Counted from the first letter of the stretch, positions 43,622 to 53,594 are shown. The stretch is DNA of 64,000 nt from Rhodobacter sp. (GCA_027489175.1 JAIYAE010000018.1:16394-80393), one strand, 5' to 3'. A program made the numbers and translations. The notes: a model not told the origin generated them from the sequence alone.

Positions 43622-44995
43622 TCAGCTGGGGCGACGTTTCGCCCCGGCCCCGCCCGACCCTTCGGCCCGGCGCGGGGCAAAGCTGCCGCCTTGCGGTTTC
43701 GGGGCGCCGCCACTTCGGGGCTTTTGGCCGCCCGGCTTTTGTCCGGCCGGACGCTGGCCCTGTGCCGGGGGCTTGGAGCCTTGCTTCTGACCGCCACGCC
43801 CGCTGCCGCCCGGACGCTGGCCCCGGTTCTGGCCCGGCTTTGGCGCTGCGGCCACCATATCGGCCGACCAAGGCGCACCGCCCAGGACCGGGATCGGCTT
43901 TTTCAGCAGCTTTTCGACGGCCAGCAATTCCCCCATTTCAGCGGGCGCACAGAAGGCCACGGCGGTCCCTTCCGCCCCGGCACGCGCGGTGCGGCCGATG
44001 CGGTGGACATAGTTTTCCGGCACGTTCGGCATGTCGAAGTTGTAGACGTGGCGGACGGTCGGAATGTCGATCCCGCGCGCGGCGACGTCGGTTGCCACCA
44101 GCACATCCAGTTCGCCGTTGCGGAATTCGGTCAAGGTGCGGTCACGCTGGTTCTGGCTTTTGTTGCCGTGGATGGAGCCGACCTTGAAGCCCCAGGTCGC
44201 CAGAAGCTTCATCAGCTTTTCCGAGCCGTGCTTGGTGCGGCCGAAGACCAGCGCCTGTTCGCCCGGGTGCTTCTTGAGGTATTCCTCCAAGAGCCGCGCC
44301 TTGTCGCCGTTCGGAATGTAGTGGACGCCCTGGACGATCCGCTCGATCGGTTTGCCCGGGGGGGCCACCTGCACCTTGATCGGATCGCGCAGATAGGTGT
44401 CGGCGATTTCCGAGATGTCTTTCGGCATGGTCGCGCTGAACAGCAGCGTCTGACGCTTCAGCGGGATGTGCTTGGCGATTTTGCGAAGCGAATGGATGAA
44501 GCCCATGTCCAGCATGTGGTCAGCTTCGTCCAGCACGAGATAGGCGCATTTCTCAAGGCTGACGTCGCCGCGTTCCAGAAGGTCAATCAGGCGGCCGGGG
44601 GTGGCGACGAGGACGTCGGTGCCCTTCGACAAAGCCTGCGCCTGCTTGAAGAGGGACGCGCCGCCGACGACCATCGTCACCTTGACGGCGGTGCCCTTGG
44701 TGAACACCTCGAAGTTGTCCTTGATCTGGCTGATCAGTTCGCGCGTCGGCGCAAGGATCAGCGCGCGCACGTTCTTCGGCCCCGGCGGGTGGCCGATGTC
44801 GAGAAGGCGGTGAAGAAGCGGCAGGCCGAACGCAGCGGTCTTGCCGGTGCCGGTCTGGGCCAGGCCCATCAGGTCACGGCCTTGCATGATATGGGGAATG
44901 GCCTGCGCCTGGATCGGCGTGGGCGTTTTGAGCGTGGTCTTTTCCAGCGCTTTCAGAATGGCTGGCGAAAGGCCGAGATCGGCAAAAGTGGTCAT
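43622..44995 (-). CDS. DEAD-box RNA helicase (RhlE-like)
   Basis: A 457-residue ATP-dependent RNA helicase. Motifs run in order: TPIQAQAIP (Q motif), AQTGTGKT (I), VATPGRL, VLDEADHML (II), SATM (III), VATDVAARGIDI, and HRIGRTARAG (VI). The C-terminal ~80 residues are a glycine/arginine/proline/lysine-rich tail (GQRPGGSGRGGQ) typical of RNA-binding extensions. Start ATG 44995 is used instead of the longer frame to 45127. Likely works in ribosome assembly or mRNA decay. Confidence 0.92.
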   Translation of the reverse strand: MTTFADLGLSPAILKALEKTTLKTPTPIQAQAIPHIMQGRDLMGLAQTGTGKTAAFGLPLLHRLLDIGHPPGPKNVRALILAPTRELISQIKDNFEVFTKGTAVKVTMVVGGASLFKQAQALSKGTDVLVATPGRLIDLLERGDVSLEKCAYLVLDEADHMLDMGFIHSLRKIAKHIPLKRQTLLFSATMPKDISEIADTYLRDPIKVQVAPPGKPIERIVQGVHYIPNGDKARLLEEYLKKHPGEQALVFGRTKHGSEKLMKLLATWGFKVGSIHGNKSQNQRDRTLTEFRNGELDVLVATDVAARGIDIPTVRHVYNFDMPNVPENYVHRIGRTARAGAEGTAVAFCAPAEMGELLAVEKLLKKPIPVLGGAPWSADMVAAAPKPGQNRGQRPGGSGRGGQKQGSKPPAQGQRPAGQKPGGQKPRSGGAPKPQGGSFAPRRAEGSGGAGAKRRPS

Positions 44996-45408
44996 GGGTG
45001 GTCCCGTGTCATCAGAGGGCCTACGACCCTCGCCCCGGGACCAATGCCCCGTGACCGTGCCGCAAGCGGCGCCCCTGCGTGAATTTGGGAACCTGTCAGT
45101 CCGGGGCTTTCGGTGCTCACGCGGCACGGCCTTCGGACAGGGGGCACATGGGGCTTTTGGCCCGCAAAGTCAAGCATATGTGCTGAAAGCCGGGAAAAGG
45201 GGCGCAAAGGCTGCGGGAACGGGCCTGCAGATCTGACTGCTTCTTGGCCTGTCGCGACGTCAGCCGCCCATCTGGACGTTTTCGCCGTCTGGGCGTATCA
45301 CAGTCGCTCGACAGTAGCCTGACCAGATGCTGTGGCGGCCCCCGACATCCTGTTGAGGGGTCATACGCCAAAAGCCGATTTTTCAACACGATACCGGGAA
45401 ATACCCCC
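44996..45408. other. Divergent promoter region of helicase and RND efflux genes
   Basis: A 413-bp spacer between a minus-strand helicase start and the plus-strand adaptor start. No open frame in it has coding character and I see no clear operator, hairpin or repeat. It must hold promoters for both units. Confidence 0.4.
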
Positions 45409-46509
45409 ATGCCCAAGCTTCACCGAATTGCCGCCCTTTGCGTTCTGGCCGCCGCCGCGGCCTGGATTGCCACTGGGGAATTTGCCGCAGTCGGCAGCGC
45501 GAGTGGCGAGGCAGGTCAGGAAACCCCTACCCCTGAACCGGTGGCCGATACGGGGCCAATTCTGCGGACCGTGGCCGCGGTGGAGCCGGTTTTCGTGGAT
45601 CACGCCCGCACCATCCGGCTGTCCGGCACAACGGCGGCTGACAAGCGCGTGGCCCTTGCGGCGCGCGCCGATGGGGTGATCGCATCCTTGGGGCTGGACA
45701 AGGGTGGGACGGTTGCGGAAGGCGCGGTTGTCCTGACGCTGGAAGGCCCGGAAACCGTGGCGCAGGCCAAGATCGCCGAGATCGCCCTGGCCCAGCGCGA
45801 GCGTGAGCTTGAGCTTGCTGAACGGCTGTTTGCCGGGGGGACGGCGCCGGAAACGCAAGTCACCAATGCCCGGTCCGCCCGCGATGCCGCTGCCGCCGAA
45901 CTGGCGCGCGCCACAGCGGCGGTGGACCGGCTGGAGCTGAAGGCCCCGTTTTCCGGCATTGTCGACACGGTCGAGGTTGAGCTTGGCGAATGGGTGCAGA
46001 CCGGCACGCCGGTGGCGACGATCCTGTCGCTTGACCCGATCCTGGTGAAGGCCGAGGTGAGCGAGCTTGATCTGGGCAGCATTGCGCCGGGGTCAAAGGC
46101 GGTGATCCGGCTGGTCAACGGCACGGAACTGGAAGGTACGGTCCGGCTGGTGGCGCGTGAGGCTTCGGCCCAGACGCGGACCTTCCCGGTGGAAATCGCC
46201 TTGCCCAACCCGGGGAATGCCTTGCCCTCTGGCATGACGGCCGAGGTTTTGCTGGCGGCTGGTCCGGTGCGCGCCGTCGTGGTGCCCCGGTCGGTGATCA
46301 CGCTGGCGGAAACTGGCGCGTTGGGGGTCCGGGTGGTGGGGGCTGACGATCTTGCCCAGTTTGCCCCGATCACCATCATTGACGACACTCCGGACGGGCT
46401 GGTCGTGACGGGCCTGCCGGACGAGGTGCGGATCATCGTCGCCGGTCAGGACCTTGTCCGCGACGGTGAAGCAGTGACCGTTGTCCCGGCCGAGGGGCTG
46501 ACGCCATGA
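45409..46509 (+). CDS. RND efflux periplasmic adaptor (membrane fusion protein)
   Basis: A 366-residue MFP-family protein with an N-terminal hydrophobic signal or anchor (IAALCVLAAAAAWIATGEF). The lipoyl halves are seen in GVIASLGLDKGGTVAEGAVVLTLE and LELKAPFSGIVDTVEVELGEWV, around a short helical hairpin (about 110-165), followed by the beta-barrel domain. It links the RND pump encoded next to an outer membrane channel; none is encoded here. ATGA overlap with the pump gene shows coupling. Confidence 0.9.
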   Translation: MPKLHRIAALCVLAAAAAWIATGEFAAVGSASGEAGQETPTPEPVADTGPILRTVAAVEPVFVDHARTIRLSGTTAADKRVALAARADGVIASLGLDKGGTVAEGAVVLTLEGPETVAQAKIAEIALAQRERELELAERLFAGGTAPETQVTNARSARDAAAAELARATAAVDRLELKAPFSGIVDTVEVELGEWVQTGTPVATILSLDPILVKAEVSELDLGSIAPGSKAVIRLVNGTELEGTVRLVAREASAQTRTFPVEIALPNPGNALPSGMTAEVLLAAGPVRAVVVPRSVITLAETGALGVRVVGADDLAQFAPITIIDDTPDGLVVTGLPDEVRIIVAGQDLVRDGEAVTVVPAEGLTP

Positions 46510-49500
46510 AACTGGTCGAAACCGCCATTGCCAATGCAAGGCTGACGCTGTCCGTCCTGATCTTCCTGATGGTTGCCGGGGCGATTTCCTACATCAACAT
46601 CCCGAAAGAGGCGGAGCCGGATATCCAGATTCCGATCCTCTACGTCAGCCTGCATTATGACGGCATCTCACCGGAAGACAGCGAGCGGCTGCTTCTTCGC
46701 CCGATGGAAACGGCGCTGAAGTCGATCACCGGGATCAAGAAGATGACCTCGACCGCCTATCAGGGCGGCGGGAACGTGGTGATCGAGTTTCAGGCCGGGG
46801 CAGATCTTGGCACAGCGCTTGAGGATGTGCGGAACAAAGTTGCCCAGGCCCGGCCGGAGCTGCCCGATGGTGCGGATGAGCCGACGGTGAACGAGGTGAA
46901 CCTGTCGGAATTCCCGATCCTGGTCATCACCCTGTCCGGTGACGTGCCCGAACGGGTGCTGGCCCAGGCGGGACGCGAGTTGCGCGACCGGCTGGAAGAC
47001 TTGCCGCCGGTCCTGCGCGCTGACCTGCAAGGCGTGCGCGATGATCTGGTCGAGGTGGTGATCGACCCCGGCAAGTTGGCCAGCTACGGCCTGCGCCCCG
47101 ACATCCTGATTGCCGGTTTCGCGGCCGGCAACCAGCTGGTGGCCGCAGGGGCGCTGGAAGGGGAAATGGGGCGCTATGCGATCAAGCTGCCGTCCCTTCT
47201 GGAAACGGCCGAGGATGTGGCCAACCTGCCCGTCATTTCCACCCCCACGGCCACGGTGCGGGTGCGCGACATCGCGACGATTCTGCCGACGCTGAAAGAG
47301 CCCGAGACGATCACCCGGCTGGACGGCCGCCCTGCCGTGGCGATCGAGGTGTCGAAACGCACCGGCGCCAACCTGATCGAAACGGTGGACGAGGTGAAGG
47401 CGGTCACCGAAGAGTTCCGCGCGCTTCTGCCCGAGGGCACTGAGGTCAGCTTCAGCCAGGACAAGTCGAAGGACATCCGTCAGCTCTTGTTTGACCTGCA
47501 AAACTCGGTCCTGACGGCGGTGATCCTGGTGTTCATCGTGATCCTTTATGCGCTGTCGGCCCGCGCCTCGCTGCTGATCGGCCTCGCGATCCCGGCGTCT
47601 TTCCTGATGGGGATGCTGACCCTTTCGCTGTGGGGCTTCACGATCAACATCGTGGTCCTTTTCTCGCTGATCCTGGCGGTGGGGATGCTGGTCGATGACG
47701 CGATCATCGTCACCGAATATGCCGAACGCCGCATGTCCGAAGGCATGGACAAGCGCCTCGCCTTCGCCACCGCCTCGCACAAGATGGCAGGCCCGGTGAT
47801 CGCCGCGACCGCGACCCGTGTCGCCGCCTTTTCGCCGCTGCTGTTCTGGCCCGGCATCGTGGGCGAGTTCATGAAGTTCCTGCCGATCACGCTGATCGTC
47901 ACGCTCTCGGCCTCGCTGGTCTATGCGTTGATCTTCGTGCCGACGCTTGGCGCGCTGATTGCCAAGCCCTTCAAGCACCCGCCAGAACCCAAGGACGGCG
48001 CTTACATGTGGGTTGTGGGCAAGGCGGTGCGGCACCCGATCATCATGCTGATCCTGGCGCTGGGCCTTCTGTTCGTGGTGCCCTATTCCTACACCAAGTA
48101 CGGCAAGGGGATGGAGTTCTTCCCCAATGTCGAACCCGAATTCGGTCTGCTTTACGTCAAGGCGCGGGGCAACCTGTCCATCGCCGAAAAGGATGCGCTG
48201 GTCGCCCAGGCCGAGGCGCGGATCCTCGGCTGGCCCGGCATCGCCACGGTCTACACCCGCACCGGCGGCGGGGGCGGGGCGGGCAATGACGTGGCGCCCG
48301 ACGTCATCGGCACGATCCAGTATGAATTCGTCGACTGGCGCGAACGGAAAGAGGCGAACGCCATCCTGGCCGATCTGCGCGTGGCGATGGTGGGCATCCC
48401 CGGCGTGGACATCGAAGTGTCGGTGCCCGAAGCCGGGCCGCCCACGGGCAAGGCGATCCAGATCCAGCTGTCCGCAGATGACCCGTCCAACCTGAACGAG
48501 GTGGCCCGCGCGGTGGCGGACCGGCTGGCCACGGTGCCCGATGTCATCGACATTTCCAACGGACTGCCGCCGCCCGGCGTGGACTGGGAACTGCAGGTCG
48601 ACCGCGCCGCAGCCTCGCGCTATGGCATCGCGCCCGCCACGGTTGGCGCCATGGTGCAGCTGGTGACGAGCGGCCTTAAACTGTCGGACTTCCGCCCTGC
48701 CGGGTCGGATGACGCGGTGGATATCGTGCTGCGCCTGCCGGAGGACCAGCGCACCATCGCCGCGCTGGACCAGTTGCGCATCCAGACGGCGGACGGATCG
48801 GTGCCGATTTCCAACTTCGTCACCCGGACGGCCGCCCCTACCACCGGCACGCTGACCCGGCTGGACAGCGCCCGCACCGTGACCGTGCAGGCCGGCATCC
48901 GCGAAGGCGTTCAGGCCGATGGCGTCCGCGCCGCCGTGGTGACCGCGCTTGAGGCGGCCAACCTTGACGCCCTTGGCATCCGCTGGAAACTGGCCGGTGA
49001 GGATGAGGAACAAGCCGAAGCGATGGTCTTCCTGGCCAATGCGTTCGGTGCTGCGATCTTCCTGATCTTCGTCGTCCTCTTGGCGCAGTTCAACAGCTTC
49101 ACCTCGGTCGGGCTGGTGCTGTCGGCGGTCATCATGTCCACGATCGGCGTCCTTCTGGGCCTGTTGATCATGGGCCAGCCGTTCAGCGTCGTCATGACCG
49201 GCATCGGCATCATCGCGCTGGCCGGGGTGGTGGTGAACAACAACATCGTGCTGATCGACACCTACGACACTCTGCGGCGCGAGGGCAAACCGAAGATCGA
49301 GGCGATCCTGCAAACCTGCCGCGAACGCGCGCGCCCCGTGGTCTTGACCGCGCTGACCGCGATCCTGGGCGTCTTGCCCATCGCCTTCGGCCTGAACCTG
49401 GAGCTCTTGAACCACGAGGTGACGATCGGCGCGCCCTCCACCCAATGGTGGATCGCGCTGTCTTCGGCCATCGTCTACGGCCTTGCCTTCGCGACCTGCC

Positions 49501-49643
49501 TGACGCTGGTCATTATCCCGTCGCTTCTTGTGGTGGTGTCACGGTCGGACAACCCGAAACCGTGGTTCTGGCAATGGAAAAAACGGCGGGCCTGGAAGGC
49601 GGCCAACCGCCCGGCAGGCGGAAGACTGCAGGCGGCTGAGTGA
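46506..49643 (+). CDS. RND-family efflux pump, inner membrane subunit
   Basis: A 1045-residue proton-driven transporter of the AcrB/HAE-1 superfamily. It begins VETAIANARLTLSVLIFLMVAG, the first transmembrane helix, with two large periplasmic loops (about 40-330 and 560-860). The proton-relay region in helix 4 is VGMLVDDAIIVTEYAERR, and the repeat counterpart GVVVNNNIVLIDTYD lies near the C-terminus. Length matches the family. Substrates (drugs, solvents or metals) cannot be read. Adaptor and pump form a two-gene operon and may recruit a TolC protein encoded elsewhere. Confidence 0.94.
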   Translation: MKLVETAIANARLTLSVLIFLMVAGAISYINIPKEAEPDIQIPILYVSLHYDGISPEDSERLLLRPMETALKSITGIKKMTSTAYQGGGNVVIEFQAGADLGTALEDVRNKVAQARPELPDGADEPTVNEVNLSEFPILVITLSGDVPERVLAQAGRELRDRLEDLPPVLRADLQGVRDDLVEVVIDPGKLASYGLRPDILIAGFAAGNQLVAAGALEGEMGRYAIKLPSLLETAEDVANLPVISTPTATVRVRDIATILPTLKEPETITRLDGRPAVAIEVSKRTGANLIETVDEVKAVTEEFRALLPEGTEVSFSQDKSKDIRQLLFDLQNSVLTAVILVFIVILYALSARASLLIGLAIPASFLMGMLTLSLWGFTINIVVLFSLILAVGMLVDDAIIVTEYAERRMSEGMDKRLAFATASHKMAGPVIAATATRVAAFSPLLFWPGIVGEFMKFLPITLIVTLSASLVYALIFVPTLGALIAKPFKHPPEPKDGAYMWVVGKAVRHPIIMLILALGLLFVVPYSYTKYGKGMEFFPNVEPEFGLLYVKARGNLSIAEKDALVAQAEARILGWPGIATVYTRTGGGGGAGNDVAPDVIGTIQYEFVDWRERKEANAILADLRVAMVGIPGVDIEVSVPEAGPPTGKAIQIQLSADDPSNLNEVARAVADRLATVPDVIDISNGLPPPGVDWELQVDRAAASRYGIAPATVGAMVQLVTSGLKLSDFRPAGSDDAVDIVLRLPEDQRTIAALDQLRIQTADGSVPISNFVTRTAAPTTGTLTRLDSARTVTVQAGIREGVQADGVRAAVVTALEAANLDALGIRWKLAGEDEEQAEAMVFLANAFGAAIFLIFVVLLAQFNSFTSVGLVLSAVIMSTIGVLLGLLIMGQPFSVVMTGIGIIALAGVVVNNNIVLIDTYDTLRREGKPKIEAILQTCRERARPVVLTALTAILGVLPIAFGLNLELLNHEVTIGAPSTQWWIALSSAIVYGLAFATCLTLVIIPSLLVVVSRSDNPKPWFWQWKKRRAWKAANRPAGGRLQAAE

Positions 49644-49644
49644 C

Positions 49645-50295
49645 CTAGTACATCGAGGTGCGGTAGTCCGACTCCAGCCCCTCGTCGATCTTCTGCATCT
49701 CGACGGGGTCGCTTGGCGCCCCCGTCGTCTGATCCAGGATCATTTTCAGAAGCGTTGGCATCTGGGTCCGATCCTGATGCTCGGCCGGGTCCCAAAGCCG
49801 CGACCGCCGAAAGGCCTTGGCGCAATGCAGAAAGACCTCGGTCACTGCAACAATGATGGCCAGCGTGGGGATACGGTCATTCACGGCCATGGTGGCCAGA
49901 AGGTCGGGGTCATTGGTCAGGCTGGCGTGGCCATTGACGCGCAGCGTGTCGTCAAAGCCGGGAACCATGAACAAAAGCCCCACGGCCGGGTTGGCCAGAA
50001 TGTTCGACTGCGTGTCCAGGCGGTTGTTTCCCGGCCGGTCCGGGATCGCCAGTGTGCGTTCGTCCAAGACCCGGACAAAGCCGCGTGGGTCGCCCCGGGG
50101 GCTGACGTCGGCCCGGCCACAGGCGTTCTGCGTGCCGATACATAGAAAGGGTGAGCGTCGGATGAATTCCTGCGCGTGGCTGTCCAGCACCGGCTGGCAC
50201 TTCATGGCCGCAAGGGTATGGGTCGCCGGAAAAAGCGCGCGCAAGGCCGCCTCGTCCTTGATGGCGAACTCGGGTCGGATGGATGTTTTCGTCAT
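49645..50295 (-). CDS. Pyridoxamine 5'-phosphate oxidase-family FMN-binding protein
   Basis: A 216-residue split-barrel flavoprotein. Recognisable segments are FLCIGTQNACGRADVSPRGDPRGFVRV, RPGNNRLDTQSNILANPAVGLLFMVPG and DTLRVNGHASL, the pattern of the MSMEG_1061-like PPOX subgroup. True PdxH activity is unlikely; these proteins reduce or bind other substrates via FMN. Its stop lies 1 bp past the RND pump stop. Start ATG 50295. Confidence 0.85.
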   Translation of the reverse strand: MTKTSIRPEFAIKDEAALRALFPATHTLAAMKCQPVLDSHAQEFIRRSPFLCIGTQNACGRADVSPRGDPRGFVRVLDERTLAIPDRPGNNRLDTQSNILANPAVGLLFMVPGFDDTLRVNGHASLTNDPDLLATMAVNDRIPTLAIIVAVTEVFLHCAKAFRRSRLWDPAEHQDRTQMPTLLKMILDQTTGAPSDPVEMQKIDEGLESDYRTSMY

Positions 50296-50552
50296 GGGAT
50301 ATCCTTCAAATCAGGCATGCGCATGCCGCGCAAAATCAGGTCGGCCTAGTGTGAGGGAGCCTTCATCAAGGCCGACTTCAGGAGAAATGCAAGAAATATT
50401 TTTGCGACCGAATTAAATCGTTTGCGGGATCAGGGTCTGACGCTGGTCAATCCCCAGAGCAAAGCTAACAGTGAAGGCTGTCCTTGGCCCAGTCTGGAAT
50501 CCCGGCGTTTCCTGACCCAGCGCGCAGACAGCTTTGCCATGGGCTGAAAACC
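50296..50552. other. Intergenic region upstream of the PPOX gene
   Basis: A 257-bp stretch between the PPOX gene start and the tRNA terminator. It is relatively AT-rich around 50390-50420 (AAGAAATATTTTTGCGACCG), which may include the PPOX promoter. No gene is supported. Confidence 0.35.
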
Positions 50553-50586
50553 AAAACGGCCCGCTTCCGAAGAAGCGAGCCGTTTT
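50553..50586 (-). terminator. Rho-independent terminator of tRNA-Ala
   Basis: The arms AAAACGGC (50553-50560) and GCCGTTTT (50579-50586) extend inward with CGCTTC/GAAGCG around a short loop. On the minus strand the stem ends in a T run. It lies 24 bp past the 3' end of the tRNA gene. Confidence 0.8.
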
Positions 50587-50610
50587 AGGGTTGAACCCTC
50601 AGGTTCTCTT

Positions 50611-50686
<76 letters not shown>

Positions 50687-50792
50687 ACCGGAGAACTCGC
50701 GCCGTTGCCGCCGCGATGCCGGGTGTTTAGGGTAGGTCGCCGGGGGGTGCAAGGGGATTTTTCACCCCCTTATACGCGCCCCGGCGGATGGG

Positions 50793-51128
50793 TCAGACCT
50801 CTTCCTCGTCGCCGGCAACATCGGCCAGATCGTCAAGGCTGACGTTGTCGTCGGCGTCTTCTTCCAGAAGATCGTCGTCCAGCTCGGTGTCATCCGCAAC
50901 TGCCGCTTCCAGGAGATCGTCTTCGGCCTCCAGATCCTCGACCAGGACGTCATCATCCTTTTCGGGCACGGCGCGCGAGATCACGCTGGCGGCCATCTTG
51001 CGACGGACGGATTCGATATCCACGACCTCGCCCGTATAGGGGCTGACGATCGGGCTGCGGTTCAGGTCGTAAAAGCGCTTGCCGGTCGTCGGGCAGATAC
51101 GCTTCGTGCCCCATTCTGCTTTGGGCAT
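50793..51128 (-). CDS. FYDLN-acid family protein (TIGR02300)
   Basis: A 111-residue protein. The N-terminus KAEWGTKRICPTTGKRFYDLNRSPIVSPYTGEVV is the conserved zinc-ribbon-like FYDLN motif of a small alphaproteobacterial family. The C-terminal half is very acidic (runs of Asp/Glu, ending DVAGDEEEV). Function unknown. Start ATG 51128 is used; the long frame upstream is an antisense shadow of the next gene. Confidence 0.88.
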   Translation of the reverse strand: MPKAEWGTKRICPTTGKRFYDLNRSPIVSPYTGEVVDIESVRRKMAASVISRAVPEKDDDVLVEDLEAEDDLLEAAVADDTELDDDLLEEDADDNVSLDDLADVAGDEEEV

Positions 51129-51254
51129 GGTGATCCCTTCGGGTGGTGGTGGGTAACGGGAAAATGGTCGCTTGCCACAGGTGCGGGCGACTGTCAAAGG
51201 CTTTCGCTCATGCTGACAGGTGGCTATCCTGCCAGACAGTATCAAGGGGTTTTC

Positions 51255-51947
51255 ATGCCGGTTCTTCCTGGCCCGCCGCCGGTCGAGGTGCATCTGAAAC
51301 GCGTTGCCCGCGCGCGGCGGTTTTCGCTGCGGGTGTCGCGGCTGGATGGGAAGGTGACCCTCAGCATGCCCGCCCGCGCCCGCGAGGGTGAGGCGATGGC
51401 CTTCCTGCGCGGCCACGAAGGCTGGCTGCGCGAGACGCTGGAGGCGATGCCCGATTCGGCGGTGCATCCCGTGGGCCTTGGGTCGGTGATCCCGGTCGAG
51501 GGGCGCAATCTGACGCTCGTGCAGGGCACGGGCCGCGCGGTTCGGGTCGAGGGGGACCAGCTTCAGGTGCCGGGTGACCCGGCCAGCGCCGGGCCGCGGG
51601 TGGCGGGCTGGCTGAAGGCACTGGCGCGGGACCGGCTTGCACGCGCCAGCACGCAGTACGCGGGGCTTGTCGGGCGCAGCTATTCTAGCCTTGCCCTGCG
51701 CGACACCCGGTCACGCTGGGGGTCCTGCTCGCCCGACGGGCGGCTGATGTATTCCTGGCGGCTGATCATGGCGCCGCCTTCGGTGCTGGATTATGTCGCC
51801 GCGCATGAGGTCGCGCATCTGGTTGAGATGAACCACTCCGCCGCCTATTGGGCGGTCGTCAGCCGCATCTACCCCGGCTGGGAGCGGGAGCGGGCCTGGC
51901 TCCACGCCCAGGGTCAGGCCCTTCACCGGTTGCGCTTTCAGGATTGA
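51255..51947 (+). CDS. YgjP/SprT-like zinc metallopeptidase (DUF45)
   Basis: A 230-residue protein of the DUF45/YgjP family, related to M48 peptidases. The zinc motif is HEVAHLVEMNHSAAYW, preceded by the family block RWGSCSPDGRLMYSWRLIMAPPSVLDYV. The biological substrate is unknown. ATG 51255 has AAGGGG 5 bases upstream. The GntR regulator follows after 33 bp. Confidence 0.88.
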   Translation: MPVLPGPPPVEVHLKRVARARRFSLRVSRLDGKVTLSMPARAREGEAMAFLRGHEGWLRETLEAMPDSAVHPVGLGSVIPVEGRNLTLVQGTGRAVRVEGDQLQVPGDPASAGPRVAGWLKALARDRLARASTQYAGLVGRSYSSLALRDTRSRWGSCSPDGRLMYSWRLIMAPPSVLDYVAAHEVAHLVEMNHSAAYWAVVSRIYPGWERERAWLHAQGQALHRLRFQD

Positions 51948-51980
51948 CCCCCTGGCGTGCCGGGTGTTTCCCTTCGGCCC

Positions 51981-52628
51981 ATGCTGACCCCGCGCCCCAC
52001 CGACCCCAACGCCGCCGCGCATGAGCGGGTCTACCGGTCCCTGCGCCAGCAGGTGATGCACGGCGAGATGGACCCGGGCCAGTCCTTGACGCTGCGGGGG
52101 CTGGGCAAGACCTTCGGCGTGTCGATGACCCCCGCGCGTGAGGCGGTGCGGCGGCTGGTGGCGGAAGGGGCGCTGACGCTGTCCTCCTCGGGCCGGATAT
52201 CGACGCCGGAACTGACGCCGGAGCGGATTGAGGAACTGGCCGCGATCCGCGCCCTGCTGGAGCCGGAGATGGCCGCCCGCGCCTTGCCCCGCGCCCACTT
52301 TGCGCTGATCGAACGGCTGGCCGCGATCAACATGGCCAATGGCGAGGCGGCGGTGCGGGGGGACGCGGTGGCCTATGTCCGCACCAATCTGGAATTCCAC
52401 CGCACCCTCTATTTGCGCGCCCAGACCCCCGCGATGCTGGCGATGTGCGAGACGGTCTGGCTGCAGCTGGGCCCGACGATGCGGGCGGTCTATGCAAGGC
52501 TGAAACGCAGAGAGGCGCCGCAGCACCACCGGGTGATCCTTGCCGCCCTGAAAGCTGGGGATGAACCCGGCCTGCGGCTTGCCGTCCGGACCGATGTGAC
52601 GCAAGGCCTGAGGCACTTGGCGGGGTAG
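51981..52628 (+). CDS. GntR-family (FadR/FCD) transcriptional regulator
   Basis: A 215-residue regulator. An N-terminal winged helix (VYRSLRQQVMHGEMDPGQSLTLRGLGKTFGVSMTPAREAVRRLVAEGAL) is followed by an all-helical FCD ligand domain (IRALLEPEMAARALP, RTNLEFHRTLYLRA, HHRVILAAL), whose His and Asp/Asn residues usually bind a metal and a carboxylate. Ligand and targets are unknown. ATG 51981 is chosen; GTG 51957 is possible. Confidence 0.88.
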   Translation: MLTPRPTDPNAAAHERVYRSLRQQVMHGEMDPGQSLTLRGLGKTFGVSMTPAREAVRRLVAEGALTLSSSGRISTPELTPERIEELAAIRALLEPEMAARALPRAHFALIERLAAINMANGEAAVRGDAVAYVRTNLEFHRTLYLRAQTPAMLAMCETVWLQLGPTMRAVYARLKRREAPQHHRVILAALKAGDEPGLRLAVRTDVTQGLRHLAG

Positions 52629-52677
52629 TGTCCCGGGCAGGGACAGGGGTGTGGGTGTAGGAAAATCAAGGGGTTGG
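52628..52677 (+). repeat. Dispersed intergenic repeat, copy 2
   Basis: It shares 22 exact bases plus AGGAAAATCAA and GGTTGG with the inverted copy at 18897-18946. The unit starts at the end of the GntR stop codon. A TTTGCAAA octamer follows at 52705-52712. Confidence 0.6.
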
Positions 52678-52745
52678 TCGCAGGCGTTAGGGCTTTGGCA
52701 AGAATTTGCAAAACCCCTTCGCAAGGCTAACGACGGGTGGAACTG

Positions 52746-53594
52746 ATGCAGTTGATCGACAATAACGGCCATATCCTGGCAACCGAAAGCTTCGGCAAGG
52801 TCGGAGACCCGGCGCTGGTGCTGGTCATGGGGGCGACCGCCTCGATGCTGGGCTGGCCGGACGCGCTGTGCTTGAAGCTGGCGGATCGCGGGCTGCATGT
52901 CCTGCGGTTCGATCATCGCGACACCGGTCGGTCGACAACCGTGGCACCGGGCGAGGCGACCTATTCAGTCGAAGACATGGCCGGGGATGTGCTGGCAGTC
53001 ATGGCGGGCCACTGGGTTGAAAAGGCGCACTTGGTGGGGATGTCGCTTGGGGGCTACATCGCGCAGATGGTCGCCCTGATGCAGCCCGGGCGGGTTGCCT
53101 CTCTGACGCTGATCGCCACGGAACCCCTGGGTTGGGATGGGGAACCGTTGCCGCACATCTCCGATGACTTTCTGGCGCATTTTGGCGCCCTTGCCACCCT
53201 GGACTGGGCCGATCAGGAGGCGGTGGCGGACTTCCTTGTCAAAAGCGAGCATCTGTGTGCAGGCAGCGCAGCGGCCTTCGATGCCATGGCTGCAAGGTCG
53301 GTAGTCAAGCGCGTGCTTGCCCGGACGGACAGCCCCGCCAGCATGTTCAACCATGGGACGCTGACCACGCGCGAGGACTGGACTGGCGGTTTCCGCCGGA
53401 TCGACTGCCCGGTGCTGGTGATCCATGGTGAGGAAGACCCGATCCTCCCGGTTGAAAACGGCCGGGCCATCGCGGCAGGAACCCCCGGAGCGCGGATCGA
53501 GGTGCTGCCCGGCGTGGGCCACGAACTTCCATCCGGGTGGTTGGAGTATATCGCGGATCGTCTCGCCGAGCATGTGCGCTCTGCCAAAGTCTGA
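52746..53594 (+). CDS. Alpha/beta hydrolase
   Basis: A 282-residue hydrolase. LVLVMGATASMLGWPDAL replaces the common HG oxyanion motif, as in the RdmC/aclacinomycin methylesterase group. FDHRDTGRSTT follows, with nucleophile elbow GMSLGG, Asp in HGEEDPILP and His in GVGHELP. The substrate is unknown. ATG 52746 is chosen over GTG 52737 because of AGGTGGA-type spacing; both are close. Confidence 0.85.
   Translation: MQLIDNNGHILATESFGKVGDPALVLVMGATASMLGWPDALCLKLADRGLHVLRFDHRDTGRSTTVAPGEATYSVEDMAGDVLAVMAGHWVEKAHLVGMSLGGYIAQMVALMQPGRVASLTLIATEPLGWDGEPLPHISDDFLAHFGALATLDWADQEAVADFLVKSEHLCAGSAAAFDAMAARSVVKRVLARTDSPASMFNHGTLTTREDWTGGFRRIDCPVLVIHGEEDPILPVENGRAIAAGTPGARIEVLPGVGHELPSGWLEYIADRLAEHVRSAKV

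Noticed and set aside
46668..49445. Open frame of 925 codons on the minus strand opposite the RND pump
   Set aside because: It is exactly antisense to a clear 1045-residue RND protein. Its composition (His, Arg, Gln, Gly rich, no domain) is that of a GC-rich shadow frame.
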